Below, in pieces: positions 10,700 through 24,766 of a DNA stretch of 64,000 nucleotides (position 1 is its first letter; each line of letters begins with the position of its first letter). Source of the stretch: Obelidium mucronatum (Eukaryota; Chytridiomycota; Chytridiomycetes; Chytridiales; Chytriomycetaceae); contig JAIVFH010000065.1 in assembly GCA_025765595.1 (NCBI GenBank), positions 62,001-126,000 of the forward strand. The letters are read 5' to 3'. The translations under genes and the position numbers were made by a program. The notes under the pieces are model-generated. The model was not told the origin of the DNA, ran no database searches, and saw nothing but the letters and a program-made list of their open reading frames with translations.

Positions 10700-13600
10700 A
10701 TGGCTCCGCCAGCTGTAGCTGTCCCCGACTGGGTCCTGACACGCGCAGCGCCTGTCGCAGCGGTCGTTGTTCTTTTCAGTCCGCGACTTGTTCTCATCGC
10801 TTGTCTGGTGCTTGCGGGGTTTCTTGCAGGCGTTGTTCTGGGCGGCGGTATCAGCTTAAGCCTCGAAGATCAAGCGGCTGTCAGAAGCGACATGGATCTG
10901 ATCGAGGAAAAGCTTGCGAAAATAGAGCTTGTGTCTTTGGAATCAGCCCGCAAAGACGAGGTTTGTCTGAGGCTCCCATTGTACTATGCCCAGTTGACAA
11001 TGCCATTAGACTGACGAGCGGCCGCTTCCACCAGTTCCTCAGAAGATCGAATCATCTTTAAATCGCCTCATTAGTCTGATCATCAGAGACTTTATTCTCA
11101 GCTGGTATTCGGCGATAAATTACTCCAAATCTGATGAATTCGCAACCAGCATCGATTCTGCCCTTCACCATGGCCTCATCACATTTGGCTTTGCAGCATC
11201 CAAAACCAAAGTTGTCAACGCAGTTTCTCCAATCACGCAAACCCTGATTAGGCACATCTATGAATATCGTGACTTCGAAGCCTCGTCACTTCCATTGGAA
11301 GTCTATCTGGAACGGAATCCGCAGTCCTCCTTCCATAAATATGCAGATTCTCGAGAGTCAAACAAATTTTTACGGCGGATATCAGCTCACATTGTCATGT
11401 CCATCATGCCCAAAGCCGATCGTGAATCTCCTGTGGTTTTCAGCTTGTTACGAGAAATCGTCGGAACATCTGTCCTAGGAAATTTGGTGGAAACATACAG
11501 CGATCCAGATTATATCAACAAGTTGCTGATTGGCTATGTGAAGGAACAAGAAAAGTTGGCGGCCGCCCAAGCTACTGCTGATAGTAGCAGCGGAACTTCC
11601 GATGTTTTACGCCCAATATCCATTCCAAAGCCCGTAAAATCTACTGTGAGAAGCATCAATGGAGATCAGCTGTTTTTGAAAGGTTTGTATCTTAGTCGAA
11701 GACCCCAACTATTAACACCAGAAAACTAGTGGTCGAGGCCAAGCAATTACCATTAGGCCAAGGCAGCGTCTTTTGCAGAGTTATTTTCAATGGAAACGAA
11801 CTCAAAACCGAAAGAATTGCTGCAGAAACTCATCCAATCTGGATGGAAGAGTTTGCTTTTGATTGGGGTGCGATGCTGCCCACTGAGACTATTCTGATTG
11901 AAGTATACGATGGAAGGTTAATCAGAGGTATTAAAGTCTTGTTTTAGGACATGTTTTCACTGATTTGATCATTAGATGAATTGATCGGAAGTGTATACAT
12001 TCCAGCTAAATCACTTCAAGCCAACGTATACTCCAAAGAGTGGTATCCCATCGATACATCTGAATCTAAGATTGCGAATACCGCGTTTATGGCTCAAATC
12101 TTTGTTGAAACCCTGGTCATCTCAATATCAAACCTTGATGAATCGAGGCCTGAAGGCCTTGCTTCTGAGAACATCCGTTCAACAGAAATTCCTTTGAGTC
12201 TTGGACAAACAGACTGCAAACTTCCTGAAATCGATGAATTTGAGTCGGCGGAGACGTTGCTTTCCGACTCACGTGAAGGCATAAACATATCTTCAAAGAG
12301 TGGTATTACCATTACCATACCTCTTGTAGAAGCTTTGAGCTGTGGTGAATACAGGAGCTCCTTTTCAAAGTATTTGGAACCCATCGAAGCAAGCGCATAT
12401 CTTCATCTTTACACAACTATCACTTCTCTACCAGATACAATTACTGCGGATCAGGCACGTGGAGTTTTTGACATTTTCTTCAATTCTTCAAAGCTGGACC
12501 CCAAAGTGGAAGGTTCTGTCATGACAGCTTTAAATTCCGCCAGTTTTGACGATATGCCCAACAAAACTGCCCGCATTGGATCAGAGCTGTTTGATCCTGT
12601 GGAAAATGCTACGCTGACTGTTCTAGAGTCACATTGGGCTGCATTCGTAACCACAGATGGTTTCAAATCAATTGAAGGCGTCACAGAAGCTCCCGTGAAA
12701 CCTCCTCGATCTTTAAGCGCTGCTCCGCCACCTCTCCCTCCTCGAGATACCGTTTCCAAGTCGCCCCCACCTCTCCCGCCCCGAGAATCTGAAATGATTG
12801 AAGCACAACGGACCGAAGAGGAAGATATCCAACTGGCTATAGTCCTACAAGAAGAAGAATTCCGCCTCATCAAAGAACCAAAAGAAAGGACAAGCTCTTT
12901 ATCAGTGGATACCGTGGCAAGGAAGCTGCTAAATTCCGAAAATTCCCCGGATTCCGATTTCTCTGCTGCCACTACCATAATGCCCTCCAATATTTCCATA
13001 CTTGGAGAAATATCTGCTCTCAAAGAGAAAATTGCCTATATTGATCACAAGCTGGAAATCACTACAAGTGTCGCCGTTGGACAGGAATTGCTTTCGGACA
13101 AATTGGATTTACAAGCACAAGTTGAAAGGCTTTCTGAAACCTTACGTGACTCCGAGACCGAATCTAGCCCCTCAGTGAATCTATTTAGTGCCAGCATCCG
13201 AATCAGTGATGTTAGCGACGATGCTATCCTGAACGAGAGGATTAACATTGCTGACCGTTTACTGTTTTGTATCGAAGTGCAGCCTAAGAGCAACGTGTCG
13301 GGTTGGGTCTTGACGAAAACATTAACGGACTTCAGCTCTTGTTACGATGCGTTAGCGGCTGAGTTTATTCACATCAAAAGAGGCTCATTCCCAGGCTTGT
13401 TCTTTAGAAACAATAATATCACATCTTGTCAGGCACATGAGCGGTCAGCAGTTGCAAGTGACTTGGAACTATGGCTCAAGGATATTCTCAACAACACGAA
13501 TACTTCTCAAGCGTTTGCAGTTTTGGATTTGCTGCAACCAGAACATATGAAGCACAAATCTTCTCTTGGGAAAAAAAGTACCACTAAACGAAGCGATACT

Positions 13601-14675
13601 GTCTCCGGTACAGTTTTTGGCGTGTTGAAGTCCGCGGGATCGGTCCTGAAAAATGTGGCGGTTTCCACAGGAAATGCGATCAATACTATTGGTTCAAATA
13701 ATGCTGTTGAGCCATCGAAAACTGGAAATTGGGAGGCGAAATTACAGCAGCGACGTGATGCTGGTGTAAAATCCAATGTTCCATCTCGAACCTCTTCCCT
13801 TGCTGGGAAAAGTTCACTGCCCAAATCCGTCCCACAAACTGGAGGAACATATTCGTCATTAGCTACCGATCCACATTCGGAAGATGAAGCGGCAGCGGAA
13901 GTGAAACCTGCTGCCAATGCGATTCAGGAAATTTCAGCTCCAGCCCTGCCGCACCGTGCTACAGCAACTACTCCTTCCAAAGGAGACACCGTTTTAACTC
14001 CTAAGCCCTCTATCATAAGGAGTAAATCACCTACACCTGGTCCCAAATCCGAACCTCCACCGTCTACACCAAAAGCATCTGCAGAATTATCCCCAAGCGA
14101 ACTAGCTATCCTTTTAGAATGTGCTTTTGGAGTTATTGAAGAAGTTTTTAATTTATCCGATCCAAACCAATGGATGCGCCAGAGAGGACTTCAAGTGGTC
14201 AAGTCTGTGTTGAGAAACAGCTACGGCGTGACAATTTCCACAATGATTCAAGAGCATGTGGATGATATTCGAAGTGTGGATGCGGTTTCTGGATACTTGG
14301 ATGCTGTGGTATTTTTTATTTTTTCATTTTAAGTTTTTCGATTTCTAATTTGGTTTGCTATTATAGTCTGATTCCCTATGGCCGAATGGAGTGTGGGCAT
14401 ATTCCACTCCTGAATACCTTGTCCAATTGGAAGCTGATAAATTGAATCCAAGAACTGATTCCCAACGAAGCGAGACTCGAATGGAAGCCAAACGATTGTT
14501 GAACTCGAATGCCGTTTTGCTGGGATACGAAGGTATTCAAACAGTTCTCGGGAAGCAAAATACTACCATGGGTCTTTCTCGATTATTCAATATGCTTCAG
14601 CATAAAGAATTGAACAAGGGTCTTATTTGCGCCATCCTGGAAGCAGTCGTTCGCAGCGTGCTTGCCGAGCACTAA
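10700..14675 (+). CDS. Mdm1/SNX13-like tethering protein: TM-PXA-C2-PX-nexin C
   Basis: Exons 10700-10960, 11043-11682, 11730-11927, 11976-14308 and 14367-14675 give 1247 codons in phase. The N-terminus has two hydrophobic segments (about residues 15-55), then a PXA domain (about 90-280), a C2 domain (about 305-400, VEAKQLPLG...WMEEFAFDW), a low-complexity part with two PPPLPPR SH3-type sites, a PX domain (about 855-960, with GSFPGLFFRNN) and a nexin-C domain beginning at SLWPNGVWAYS. Mdm1/SNX13-type proteins sit in the ER and bind vacuole or lipid-droplet membranes. The PX basic motif is degenerate, so PI3P binding is uncertain. Two introns use the donor gtttgt. Confidence 0.88.
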
Positions 14676-14742
14676 ACTGAAGAAATAAAGTAAAAGCAGT
14701 TCCTTGATCTTTATTAGATGTTGTAAACCCTTTACTATATTA

Positions 14743-17700
14743 TCATTGTTTAAATTGCACTGCCGAGCTGAGTGTGCTCCGTAAGTCAGATGCAAATGAT
14801 TGTGCTTCTTTTTCTGTTCCAAACTCACACATTATCTGGTATCCGCCAAATGCGTGTTTCCCTTTACCGTTTGATGGGGGAACTAAAACATAAACAATGC
14901 GATCTTTGACAATGAGCTCCGCGAATTCCAAGACATACGCGTTCACTTCGTCTCCAATTGAACGAATAATCATCCACGATTTCCTGCGAAACGTACAAAC
15001 TGTTGCGTTCTTTGTCGCTTTCCAAGGCAAGGACCACCAAATCGAAGAATAGCCTTTAGTTCTATAGCTCATATTGGCTGCCTGAGTGACAAAAGCTTTA
15101 GAAAATTTTTGGAATTCGTATGTGAACAGGAGATCAAACCATGTTTGTCAGATAAGAAGCTGTTTGAATCTTTCGAACATTCGGCTTTGGTGAAAGAACC
15201 TGCAGAGACCCCTTGACGTGCTGATTCTTGAGAGAATTCATACTATTATGACTTGTCACACCCCCATTCTTTGCTCCTCCAGTTTGCGATTTCCGAAAAG
15301 AGCTCAAAGTTGACAAAAGTCCAGTTTCCGAGATAACTTCCAAAGCCTTTGAACCAACTTGAACTACTGGAATAAACAACGCAGCTATCCAAATGCAGAT
15401 GCACTCTTTCAATAACGTGTTTTCGTCGAAGCCCATTTGAGTAGCCACCAGTGCCAACAAGAGCAACACAAGAGATTTCAAAACAAGCAGCGATGATTCA
15501 CTGTATTGAACGCTGACATCTTTTGTTATGAACGATGCTATTGCTGGACTGAAGATGATCAACGCATTGAAGGCGGAAAGGATATCCACAATGTGAGAGT
15601 TATGAATCAATCTGCATTCAAAGACCAATTTCGTTCCATCATAAATGATTCCTTCGACCTGGTAGTTTTCTTCTTTCATCCAAAGTCCCAATAAAATCTG
15701 AAAGCGATTTTTTGTTTTAAATAAATTAAAATTCAGTTAAACTGTATGGCCAAACCATTTGAATGACACTCAGGGCGACTGAAGCAATAAACAGACTCCA
15801 CGCAAGTTTACCAACATATCCTTTTGCCTGCGCTGTTTTCCAACTAAAGATGCGCCAAATGTATATATTCTTGAAAACTATCGGTGATACTATTGTGGAA
15901 AAACCAATCAAACCAGTCCACACACGAACGTAACATGTACTTTGAGTTGGGTGCTGAAAGTAAAAGACGAGCGAAGTCAACATGAGTAAAGATCCAGCGA
16001 TAGAATATTGGACATAAAAAATATTCAATAGTTTGATGGAGGGATGTTTCCTGTAACGGAATAGAAACGCTGCAGAAGATAGACAGACAATGTATCCAAT
16101 CACGATCAAAGACAAAACCAATCTTCCACTGCTATTTTCAGTCGTCATAACCCATGGTGTTGGAATTAAGATCGGAGGGCCGTCGGCTGGTGGGGATGTT
16201 AATCCGCCGTAAAATGTTGGTTCACCATGTGATAAATATTCCCCAGTCAGTTTTTCCACTTCACCAAATGGTGGTTGAAATCCATCCGTCCAAAATCTCT
16301 GATCCAATGTCATGAATATCGTATTTCTAAACGAGATTAGTTTGGCTTTTATGGACTTAATTTGAAACAAAAGTCCTTGAACTCACGCCGCCATATCTCC
16401 GTTTGAATCGAGGGTCATTGGATTTAAAGAAATACCTGGAAACCCCGAAGAAAGAAATGCTGATTTTGTCAATCGATGTTGCAATTCACCGCTGCCAAGC
16501 ATTTGTGGGGTATAGTTTGGATGTTTCAGGAACTGAAAGAACATTGTCAAGTTGAAAACCATGTTCATGTTAAAAGAAAAAAATATTTTCAAAAACCTTA
16601 TCAAGACTATACAAAATCGTTCCCATGCAGTCGTAAGAGCCACCATTCGGCCAACTGATGTAGTCGATCTGATATTTGAGCGGATCTTGCTCGTAAAGGG
16701 TTTTCCATCTTTCTTCAATAGAGCGGAAATTTGGGGCTGAGTTGATCTGGAAGTTTGGACTTATATAAACCATTCCAACGAGGCTGTTGAGCCTTTCATC
16801 AATCCCGACTCCTGTTTTAACATTATTATAACCCTCCATTTCCTGGACCGTAAGCCCAAGCAAACAAACCACTGTAATCTTCTGGATATGGTGGATTTGT
16901 AACAATCCATACATGTTTCGAAGAAATTAGTCCAGTCGCACTAATGTTGTCACACCGAGTTAGCACGATTTCGAAAGTGTGGTCTCACTTACTTTGCGCG
17001 ATTTATGAGGTCATAAGACCTCGTCCAGCCTTGAGCACATAGAACCATGTACCTTTCAATTATTAATTTTCAGTCGAACATTTGTTATTGATTGAGCGGA
17101 TGCTTGGTTACCTAGCATCAAGTCGGTGCAATTCAGCAACAATATCCTCAAAATCGACATGGTGAAGATTCCCATGATACTGCATATAAGATAATACAAT
17201 AATATTATTCGAGAAAAGGGAGCCCTTTACATCCAAGCAAGCTTGATTAAGCGATTTTTAAGTAACCGCAAAAAAAAGGGCAAAAATAATCACAAACCTC
17301 CTGCCGATTCGTAGTCATCTCCATCGTAAATGATTGCCACGCGTTTTACTTTCCATCGATTTAAAAGAATAGCAATATCACTGCCCCACTTGTTGGAATA
17401 GGTTGTTCGGAAAAAGTAGGGATAGTTTGCTGTTTCGCTGAGTTTTGGTAGATTTTGAATTGGACCGCACATTGGGATCTAATAAGCATGTATTTTTTTT
17501 CTGGTAAGATCCTTATACAAGGATGAGTTTTCTATCGTATAAGTGTACCTGGTTCTGAGATAAGACCCCTGCCGACATTCTATATCAAAGTGTGAGGTTT
17601 AAAAAAGACCCCAAAGAAGAAAAATAAAAATAAAACTCAATGCACTTTGTACTTGTTCCAGACGAATCACCGAATGCAGCAATTACAGCTAAATTTTTTT

Positions 17701-18173
17701 ATAAATATCAGCAGCAAAAGCAATCGAAATTTCTGATTTCACTCACGTGGCGAATGCGAAGCCAATCTCAACGCCGCTATAGCCGCGCCTCCAGGATTAT
17801 CCGAAGAAGCTAACTTCTGATCCCAAGATTGAACCCTCAAAATGTTGACCATCGTATTCGGTAAAATCGACGGATCGTTGTTGACGTGATTCACAACCAT
17901 TTCCCCTGCGGAATCCATCTGCCGGATCCACCCACAAAATGTGCAAGCATCATAAACGGACTGCTCTGTTATATTCCAGAACGTATTGTATGGCAGTAGG
18001 AACGCGACTGTGATGCTGTTTTCGTACTTTTTCGAAATGTTTGAAGAGCCTGGATAAAACCCAATAATCGGATCCATGAAGGTTTGGCCCGAAGAAAAAG
18101 TAGAAAAGACGGCAAAAAGTAGCAGCATCCATCGCATCATGGCGCGTTGAAGAGAGGGTTGGAAAAGTGGCAT
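14743..18173 (-). CDS. Class C (GABA-B-like) G-protein-coupled receptor, 13 exons
   Basis: Exons, 5' to 3': 18173-17747, 17688-17646, 17579-17549, 17478-17298, 17241-17231 (11-nt microexon, tentative), 17179-17112, 17052-16993, 16940-16870, 16811-16597, 16532-16387, 16326-15756, 15697-15140, 15081-14743. They sum to 907 codons. A signal peptide is followed by a bilobed periplasmic-binding-type ectodomain (IPMCGPI, YPYFFRTTYSN, VAIIYDGDD, VLCAQGW). Seven membrane helices follow (about residues 470-740), starting at RLVLSLIVIGYIV and including RKHPSIKLLN and CYVRVWTG. The cytoplasmic tail ends in a roughly 100-residue domain with a PH-like pattern of strands and a final helix. Ligand unknown. 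Confidence 0.88.
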
Positions 18174-18489
18174 GCAAAACTACGACGGATATTATTTGGG
18201 GCAAAAGAATGAGATTTACGGAAAACAATCCCAAAAACAAGATTTACACTTCGATCAGGCGATTACTTGATTTTTAAATGTACACTAATCTGACGTGCCG
18301 TTCAGAGACGTTGAGGGGGTATAAAACTGAAAGAAAAACAGAGTAAAATTGATTAATAAAAATCTGTTTGGAAAATTTGTCCGAACGCCACAATTTCCCA
18401 AACAGTCAGTAACACTTCTCCATCCTCTTTGACTAATCAACTCAACACATCATGCAGTGCAATCAGCCACCAGAGCAAGCTCCAAAGCC
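18174..18489. promoter_or_regulatory. Shared upstream region of divergent genes
   Basis: About 316 bp lie between the receptor start (minus strand) and the disordered-protein start (plus strand). It presumably holds both promoters. A GGGTATAAAACTG stretch near 18315-18328 resembles a TATA box. No other element is recognised. Confidence 0.35.
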
Positions 18490-19103
18490 ATGATTCCAGA
18501 CCACCTGCGCGCGCGGTATTGTACTCTTTTTGCAAAAAGCAAACTCACCCATTCAATTTGCTCACCAATCCACTGTGCCCTAGCTGGAACAACCTGTCCC
18601 CTGCCGACAAGAAACGCGTCAAGACCGAAGCCAAGCTGTCCCAAAAGGAAAACGCGTCGCAGCCGCAGTCGCAGTCACAGTCGTCACAGCCGCGTCCGAG
18701 CCGTTCGGACAAGATCCTGTCGCAGTCATCAAACGTTTCAAACAGCCAAAAAACGCTGAGCCAGCAGCTTAGTCAGCCGTGCTCGGCGCCGCAGTCGGCT
18801 CTGCGGAAGGCGGTTGCGGCGGTTCCGCGGCTTGTTCGGCCAAAGAAGTCGGCTGCCGTGTCCGAGCAAAAGCACAAGGAAAAGAAAAAAGACTCGTCGC
18901 CAGCCAAGAATACTGCTGCAGCTGCAATGCCACCGCCTTCAGAAGCCTCTTTGTCTCAATCACTTGCAATCCTGAGAAACAGGGCCAGAGAAAACACTGC
19001 ACTGTACGACGATTCAACCAGAATTAATAGCACCGATTCGAGTTTTGATGACGATGTGTTTGACGCGAGCCAGGATTTGGATGGGGTTGTTCCGGGTCTC
19101 TAA
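18490..19103 (+). CDS. Small Ser/Gln-rich disordered protein, function unknown
   Basis: Exons 18490-18515 and 18584-19103 (intron gtattg...ccctag, 68 nt) give 181 residues starting MIPDHLRARWNNLSPADKK. The unspliced frame has no ATG, which favours this two-exon model. The body is rich in SQ pairs and Pro/Lys, followed by a short helix (SLSQSLAILRNRARENTALY) and an acidic end (FDDDVFDASQDLDG). The SQ density would suit an ATM/ATR-type substrate, but no family is recognised. It converges with the R-SNARE gene, with 51 bp between the stops. Confidence 0.6.
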
Positions 19104-19154
19104 AGTGCTTTTACGTGTTATTGTGTGTGTATGCCTCTTTATTCTTTATCCTTA

Positions 19155-19673
19155 TCATCTCATGTACGAATATGCAATGAACCCAAGAATTCCAAAAGCC
19201 ACAATTGCTCCTGATCCCAAGATAAGATTCAGCTTCATGTTCTGCAAATAAAGAAATCTTAAATAATTTCGACGTAAGAAACGAAAATGAACCCCGCACC
19301 TTCCACCACTAAATAATAGAAAAGTTTTTTTTCGTTAATAGCCTGTGAGCCTATAAGTCAAGGAACTACGCACCATATCGTTCTGAATCTTCGTTGCTCC
19401 TTTTTTGAAGATTGTAGCACCATCACGTAACTCCTCTGTTTTAGTATGCAAACTTTCTAGTTTCTCCCCCCGCTTGACAGCTTTTTCGATATTGTTTTGC
19501 ATAATATTGATGACTTCCCCCACCTTTTTTTTCAGAAAGTTTCGACCAGAGACTCTTATTAGTGGCTATTCAGACAGCGTTGCAAAAATACTTGCCTCTG
19601 ACTGGATGGCTGCAGCCTTTTGGGCTTGACTGGAAGACGATGTGTCGATTTTCTGCATTTGTGGGGGTGACAT
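19155..19673 (-). CDS. R-SNARE synaptobrevin (Snc/VAMP type) with a 9-nt microexon
   Basis: Fuses secretory vesicles with target membranes. Exons, 5' to 3': 19673-19596, 19523-19374, 19308-19300, 19241-19155, total 108 codons. The SNARE helix (VGEVINIMQNNIEKAVKRG) has the expected heptads, then FKKGATKIQNDM, WWK, NMKLNL, and a 20-residue C-terminal anchor. The conserved juxtamembrane WWK comes entirely from a 9-nt exon flanked by ttattttag/gtgcgg-type signals; without it the family motif M-W-W-K would be missing. The first intron starts GCAAGT, a GC-AG donor. Both calls rest on family conservation and phase. Confidence 0.88.
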
Positions 19674-19750
19674 TGTTGAGTGTGTGGTGGAATAATGGGC
19701 TTTTTCTGATTGTTCTTTTTTTTTGGCAATGAAATCAAGCACGGCAAGCT

Positions 19751-21334
19751 TTAAATAGATTCTTTTCTAATCCAACGAGATATGTAAAACGCGTCTGTAT
19801 CGTGAAGACTTGGCGATAGCTGCACACTAGAAACGGTCTGCAAATCAATTTCTTGATCCAAAAACAATCGGTCCAGAACATCACGATCCAATACTTGAAT
19901 CAAAGGACTTTGTGCAAAACTGTCTGAAAATGTTTCGTTAAACCATTTCGTGATGTCAACACATTCGGCATTGTTGAAAGTGCATGTTGCGTACACGAGA
20001 ATGCCACCTGGCTTCACAAGGTTCACGGCTTGGGATAAGATACTTTTTTGAAGCGGTGGAAAGACGTCTAGGCTCTTTGGGTTCATTTCCCATCGAACGT
20101 TAGGCCCCCGTCGTAGAGTTCCAAGGGATGAGCAAGGGGCATCCACCAGCACAATGTCTGCCAAACCATCTCCACCCAATGCATTTTTAACTGCTGGAAT
20201 ATTTAAAGAGTTCCCATGGTCATCTGTGGTGTGAGGAAACGTCATCATGTCACCACCTCGCCCACCATTCACCAAGTTTACATCCAACTCTGAACAAACA
20301 AAACGTACATCAACGGCTGACGTTCGTACATTATCTATCTGAGCCTTCTCCATCCGAGTTTTGGCCTGCTTCAGTGTCCCAGAGTCCACGTCATGACAAA
20401 CCAAACAACTTTTTTGCTGTCCACCGCCACCACCAGTGCGTGTTTCCAAAAGATCCAATAAATGCAACGCTTTCCCACCTCTCCCACAACACAAATCCAC
20501 AACTTTTAAAGCAGGACGAGCAGTACCTGATATCCCAGCATCCACTTTGTCTCCTACAGCGACCAACGAAATCAACTGAGATCCTTCATCTTGTACATCA
20601 AACAGCCCTTCTTGGTGACACTTGTTTCCCAATACTTCTGGCTTCTCGCCTCCAACAACACGAAGTCCCGCGTGTTTAGAAAGCTTGCAGGGTTCAGTTT
20701 CAATGGGTCGGTGTTGCTGCCCGTCAAAGGGTGTTCGCAATGTATTTGAAAGGGAATCTCGACTGATTTTCGCGAGACGTGTTCGAAAGTGGGGCGTTGA
20801 TGGAGTGTTGAGAGTTTGAGCGAAAGCAAGTTGGGAAACTGGGGTTGGGAACGCGTTGCACGTTACAATAAGTGAAACCAGCCAATCGGGGAGGGAATGG
20901 AATGTTGCAATGTATTCTTGGTGGTCTGTGGGCCACAAAATGGACAATAGAAGAGTTGGGGAAGAAATGGCGGTAACGAGTGGAGAAGGTAGGTGGATTG
21001 ATGCATATTCGAGCCAAGCCGAGTCTCTTGGAGCAGATGTGTTCAAGAATAGTTTCGGTTCTTCGTGGACAGTGTAGAGGGTTATGAGTGCAATGAGGTA
21101 TTCGGTGCTGTGTGGTTCTGCAGTGACCAATACACTATCAAGCATGTGAGCCAGTCTCTTGCGCAAGCTGATTGTTCCGTAAAACTTTCTTGCGACGGCT
21201 TTGCGATCGCCGTTTGAGAGCGAGCTGTGTCCGCGACGGAGGGTCTTTCTGAGGACTTTTTCTGCGGGCGTGTCGCTTGCGCCGCTTAGCACGGCGGCGA
21301 CCGCCTGGACGAGCAGCTGTTGCCAGCCGTGCAT
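19751..21334 (-). CDS. RsmB/NSUN-type RNA m5C methyltransferase, intronless
   Basis: A single 527-residue frame. The N-terminal third is helical and could be a NusB-like or family-specific RNA-binding region. The C-terminal two thirds form a SAM methyltransferase: motif I VDLCCGRGGKALHLL, motif IV VDAPCSSLGTLRRGP and motif VI VYATCTF, which supply the two Cys (PC and TC) that define the NOL1/NOP2/Sun family. The substrate (rRNA or tRNA) is not identifiable from sequence. It lacks introns while nearly all its neighbours have them, and it is head to head with DDX41, 74 bp apart. Confidence 0.88.
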   Translation of the reverse strand: MHGWQQLLVQAVAAVLSGASDTPAEKVLRKTLRRGHSSLSNGDRKAVARKFYGTISLRKRLAHMLDSVLVTAEPHSTEYLIALITLYTVHEEPKLFLNTSAPRDSAWLEYASIHLPSPLVTAISSPTLLLSILWPTDHQEYIATFHSLPDWLVSLIVTCNAFPTPVSQLAFAQTLNTPSTPHFRTRLAKISRDSLSNTLRTPFDGQQHRPIETEPCKLSKHAGLRVVGGEKPEVLGNKCHQEGLFDVQDEGSQLISLVAVGDKVDAGISGTARPALKVVDLCCGRGGKALHLLDLLETRTGGGGGQQKSCLVCHDVDSGTLKQAKTRMEKAQIDNVRTSAVDVRFVCSELDVNLVNGGRGGDMMTFPHTTDDHGNSLNIPAVKNALGGDGLADIVLVDAPCSSLGTLRRGPNVRWEMNPKSLDVFPPLQKSILSQAVNLVKPGGILVYATCTFNNAECVDITKWFNETFSDSFAQSPLIQVLDRDVLDRLFLDQEIDLQTVSSVQLSPSLHDTDAFYISRWIRKESI

Positions 21335-21408
21335 GAATTATTTTATTTTTCTTTTTACTTTATTTTATTTTATTTTATTATTTTGTTCACCACAAAAACA
21401 AAAACAAA
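21335..21408. promoter_or_regulatory. 74-bp bidirectional promoter interval
   Basis: The only sequence between the starts of the m5C methyltransferase (minus) and DDX41 (plus). It consists almost wholly of TTTTA/TTATTT repeats ending in a CAAAAACAAAAACAAA run before the DDX41 ATG. Both genes must start transcription from here or from within each other's 5' region. Confidence 0.5.
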
Positions 21409-23531
<2,123 letters not shown>

Positions 23532-23686
23532 GCGAATAAAATCTTTATTGTAAATGACAGCGTGTGTGAGTGGCTGCGAGAACATTAAATTTGACCCAGT
23601 CCCCACCTCTTGTCAGACTCAGTTCACCCAAGTTTCACACTGCAGATTACACCCTAAAAAAAAAACCTCCCCACGCCTCGAATCCA

Positions 23687-24325
23687 ATGACCTTCAGAAG
23701 CGTTCTCGTTATACTGGACAGCTCGGCCAACGCAAGAACTACAATTCAGGGGGCAATGCATCACCTGGCCGGCACAGGCCAAGACGAAATCACCGTAGTC
23801 AGCATCGTGAAAGCAGCGTCCCAACAGTCTTGTACACTTAAAACGCTTACTACGATTTTGAAAGACGTTGCAGAGTCAAAATCAAGCACCCTTCGGACAG
23901 TCAGCCACTCCTCCCACAACAACTGCAGCAACAACAGTACTTCATCAGCACCTTCACAAACAACGCCACCCCCGAGATTGATACATCCGTCTACCCAATT
24001 CAGAGTAATCGCGGTCCCTGAAACAATCTGCCAATTCGAAAACACAATGTACAAAATCGCCAAGCAAGCACGACCAGAGATACTTTTATTAGGAGTTCAG
24101 CCCTTGTATTCCATGATTGCGTATTCGATGGTGTATCGATCGCGATGTGGAGTTATATTGTTGGATTTGGAGAGTGCTGGTCAAAAACCGCAGATTGCGG
24201 TTCCTGCTTCTGTTTCTGCTGCTACTGCTACTACTGCTGCTGCTACTGCCGTGATTGCGATTGTTCCGGATGAAAATGAAGATTACTATATCAAAGGTTC
24301 TCCGCGATGCGAAAGTCCATTTTGA
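23687..24325 (+). CDS. Universal stress protein (USP)-like protein, 212 aa
   Basis: Starts MTFRSVLVILDSS, a Rossmann-like first strand, and continues with DEITVVSIV, FRVIAVPETICQFENTM and RPEILLLGV. A Ser/Asn/Pro-rich insert (about residues 60-95) and a Thr/Ala run (about 170-190) enlarge it. The Gly-rich nucleotide-binding motif (G-2x-G-9x-G-S/T) of classical USPs is absent. Its tail (VPDENEDYYIKGSPRCESPF) matches the tail pattern VPDEE...RDSPRCSSP of the next gene, so the two are paralogues. First member of the USP cluster. Confidence 0.75.
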   Translation: MTFRSVLVILDSSANARTTIQGAMHHLAGTGQDEITVVSIVKAASQQSCTLKTLTTILKDVAESKSSTLRTVSHSSHNNCSNNSTSSAPSQTTPPPRLIHPSTQFRVIAVPETICQFENTMYKIAKQARPEILLLGVQPLYSMIAYSMVYRSRCGVILLDLESAGQKPQIAVPASVSAATATTAAATAVIAIVPDENEDYYIKGSPRCESPF

Positions 24326-24766
24326 TACAGCCCTTGGCAAAAAAAAAAGAAGTTTTGTAATATTTATAACTACAGTACTTGGTGCTCATATTATTGAAAG
24401 GAGATTGATTTTCACGTTTCTGTTGCTTCAGCAATAAAAAAAACAAAAAGTAAAATTAATTGTGTGGGAAGTACTTGCACACCCTCGTATTACAAATCGT
24501 TGGATTCCTTTTTTTAGTTTTTGTTGATAGTGGAAGGCCCAGTTCCAGGTTTGGAAAAACGCGATATTTGATTCAAAAAAAAAAAAAAGTTGGCGGCTGC
24601 GAAGAGGGTTCAAATTGGAGGCGGTAGGGCTTGTGGGTTGGCGAGAAAAAAAACGCGGGGTTGAGAAAATGAAAAATCGCATAAAAAGACAGCCCTCATG
24701 CTCCCATGTATCAAACCCACAACCTCAACTTGAAGAAGCACATTTCTGCGCCAAATCTATCCACAT
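24326..24766. other. Intergenic between two USP-like genes
   Basis: Contains several A- and T-runs and possible poly(A) sites (AATAAA near 24433). No coding sequence with recognisable motifs is seen. Confidence 0.5.

Noticed and set aside
12451..13023. 190-residue open frame on the minus strand opposite the Mdm1-like gene
   Set aside because: It is antisense to a well-supported exon, Ser-rich by reverse complement of the coding bias, and has no motif.
19524..19595. Canonical GT donor (GTATTT) for R-SNARE intron 1
   Set aside because: It needs a 39-nt intron with the branch site too close to the acceptor and inserts residues that break the SNARE helix; the GC-AG choice keeps the helix and phase.
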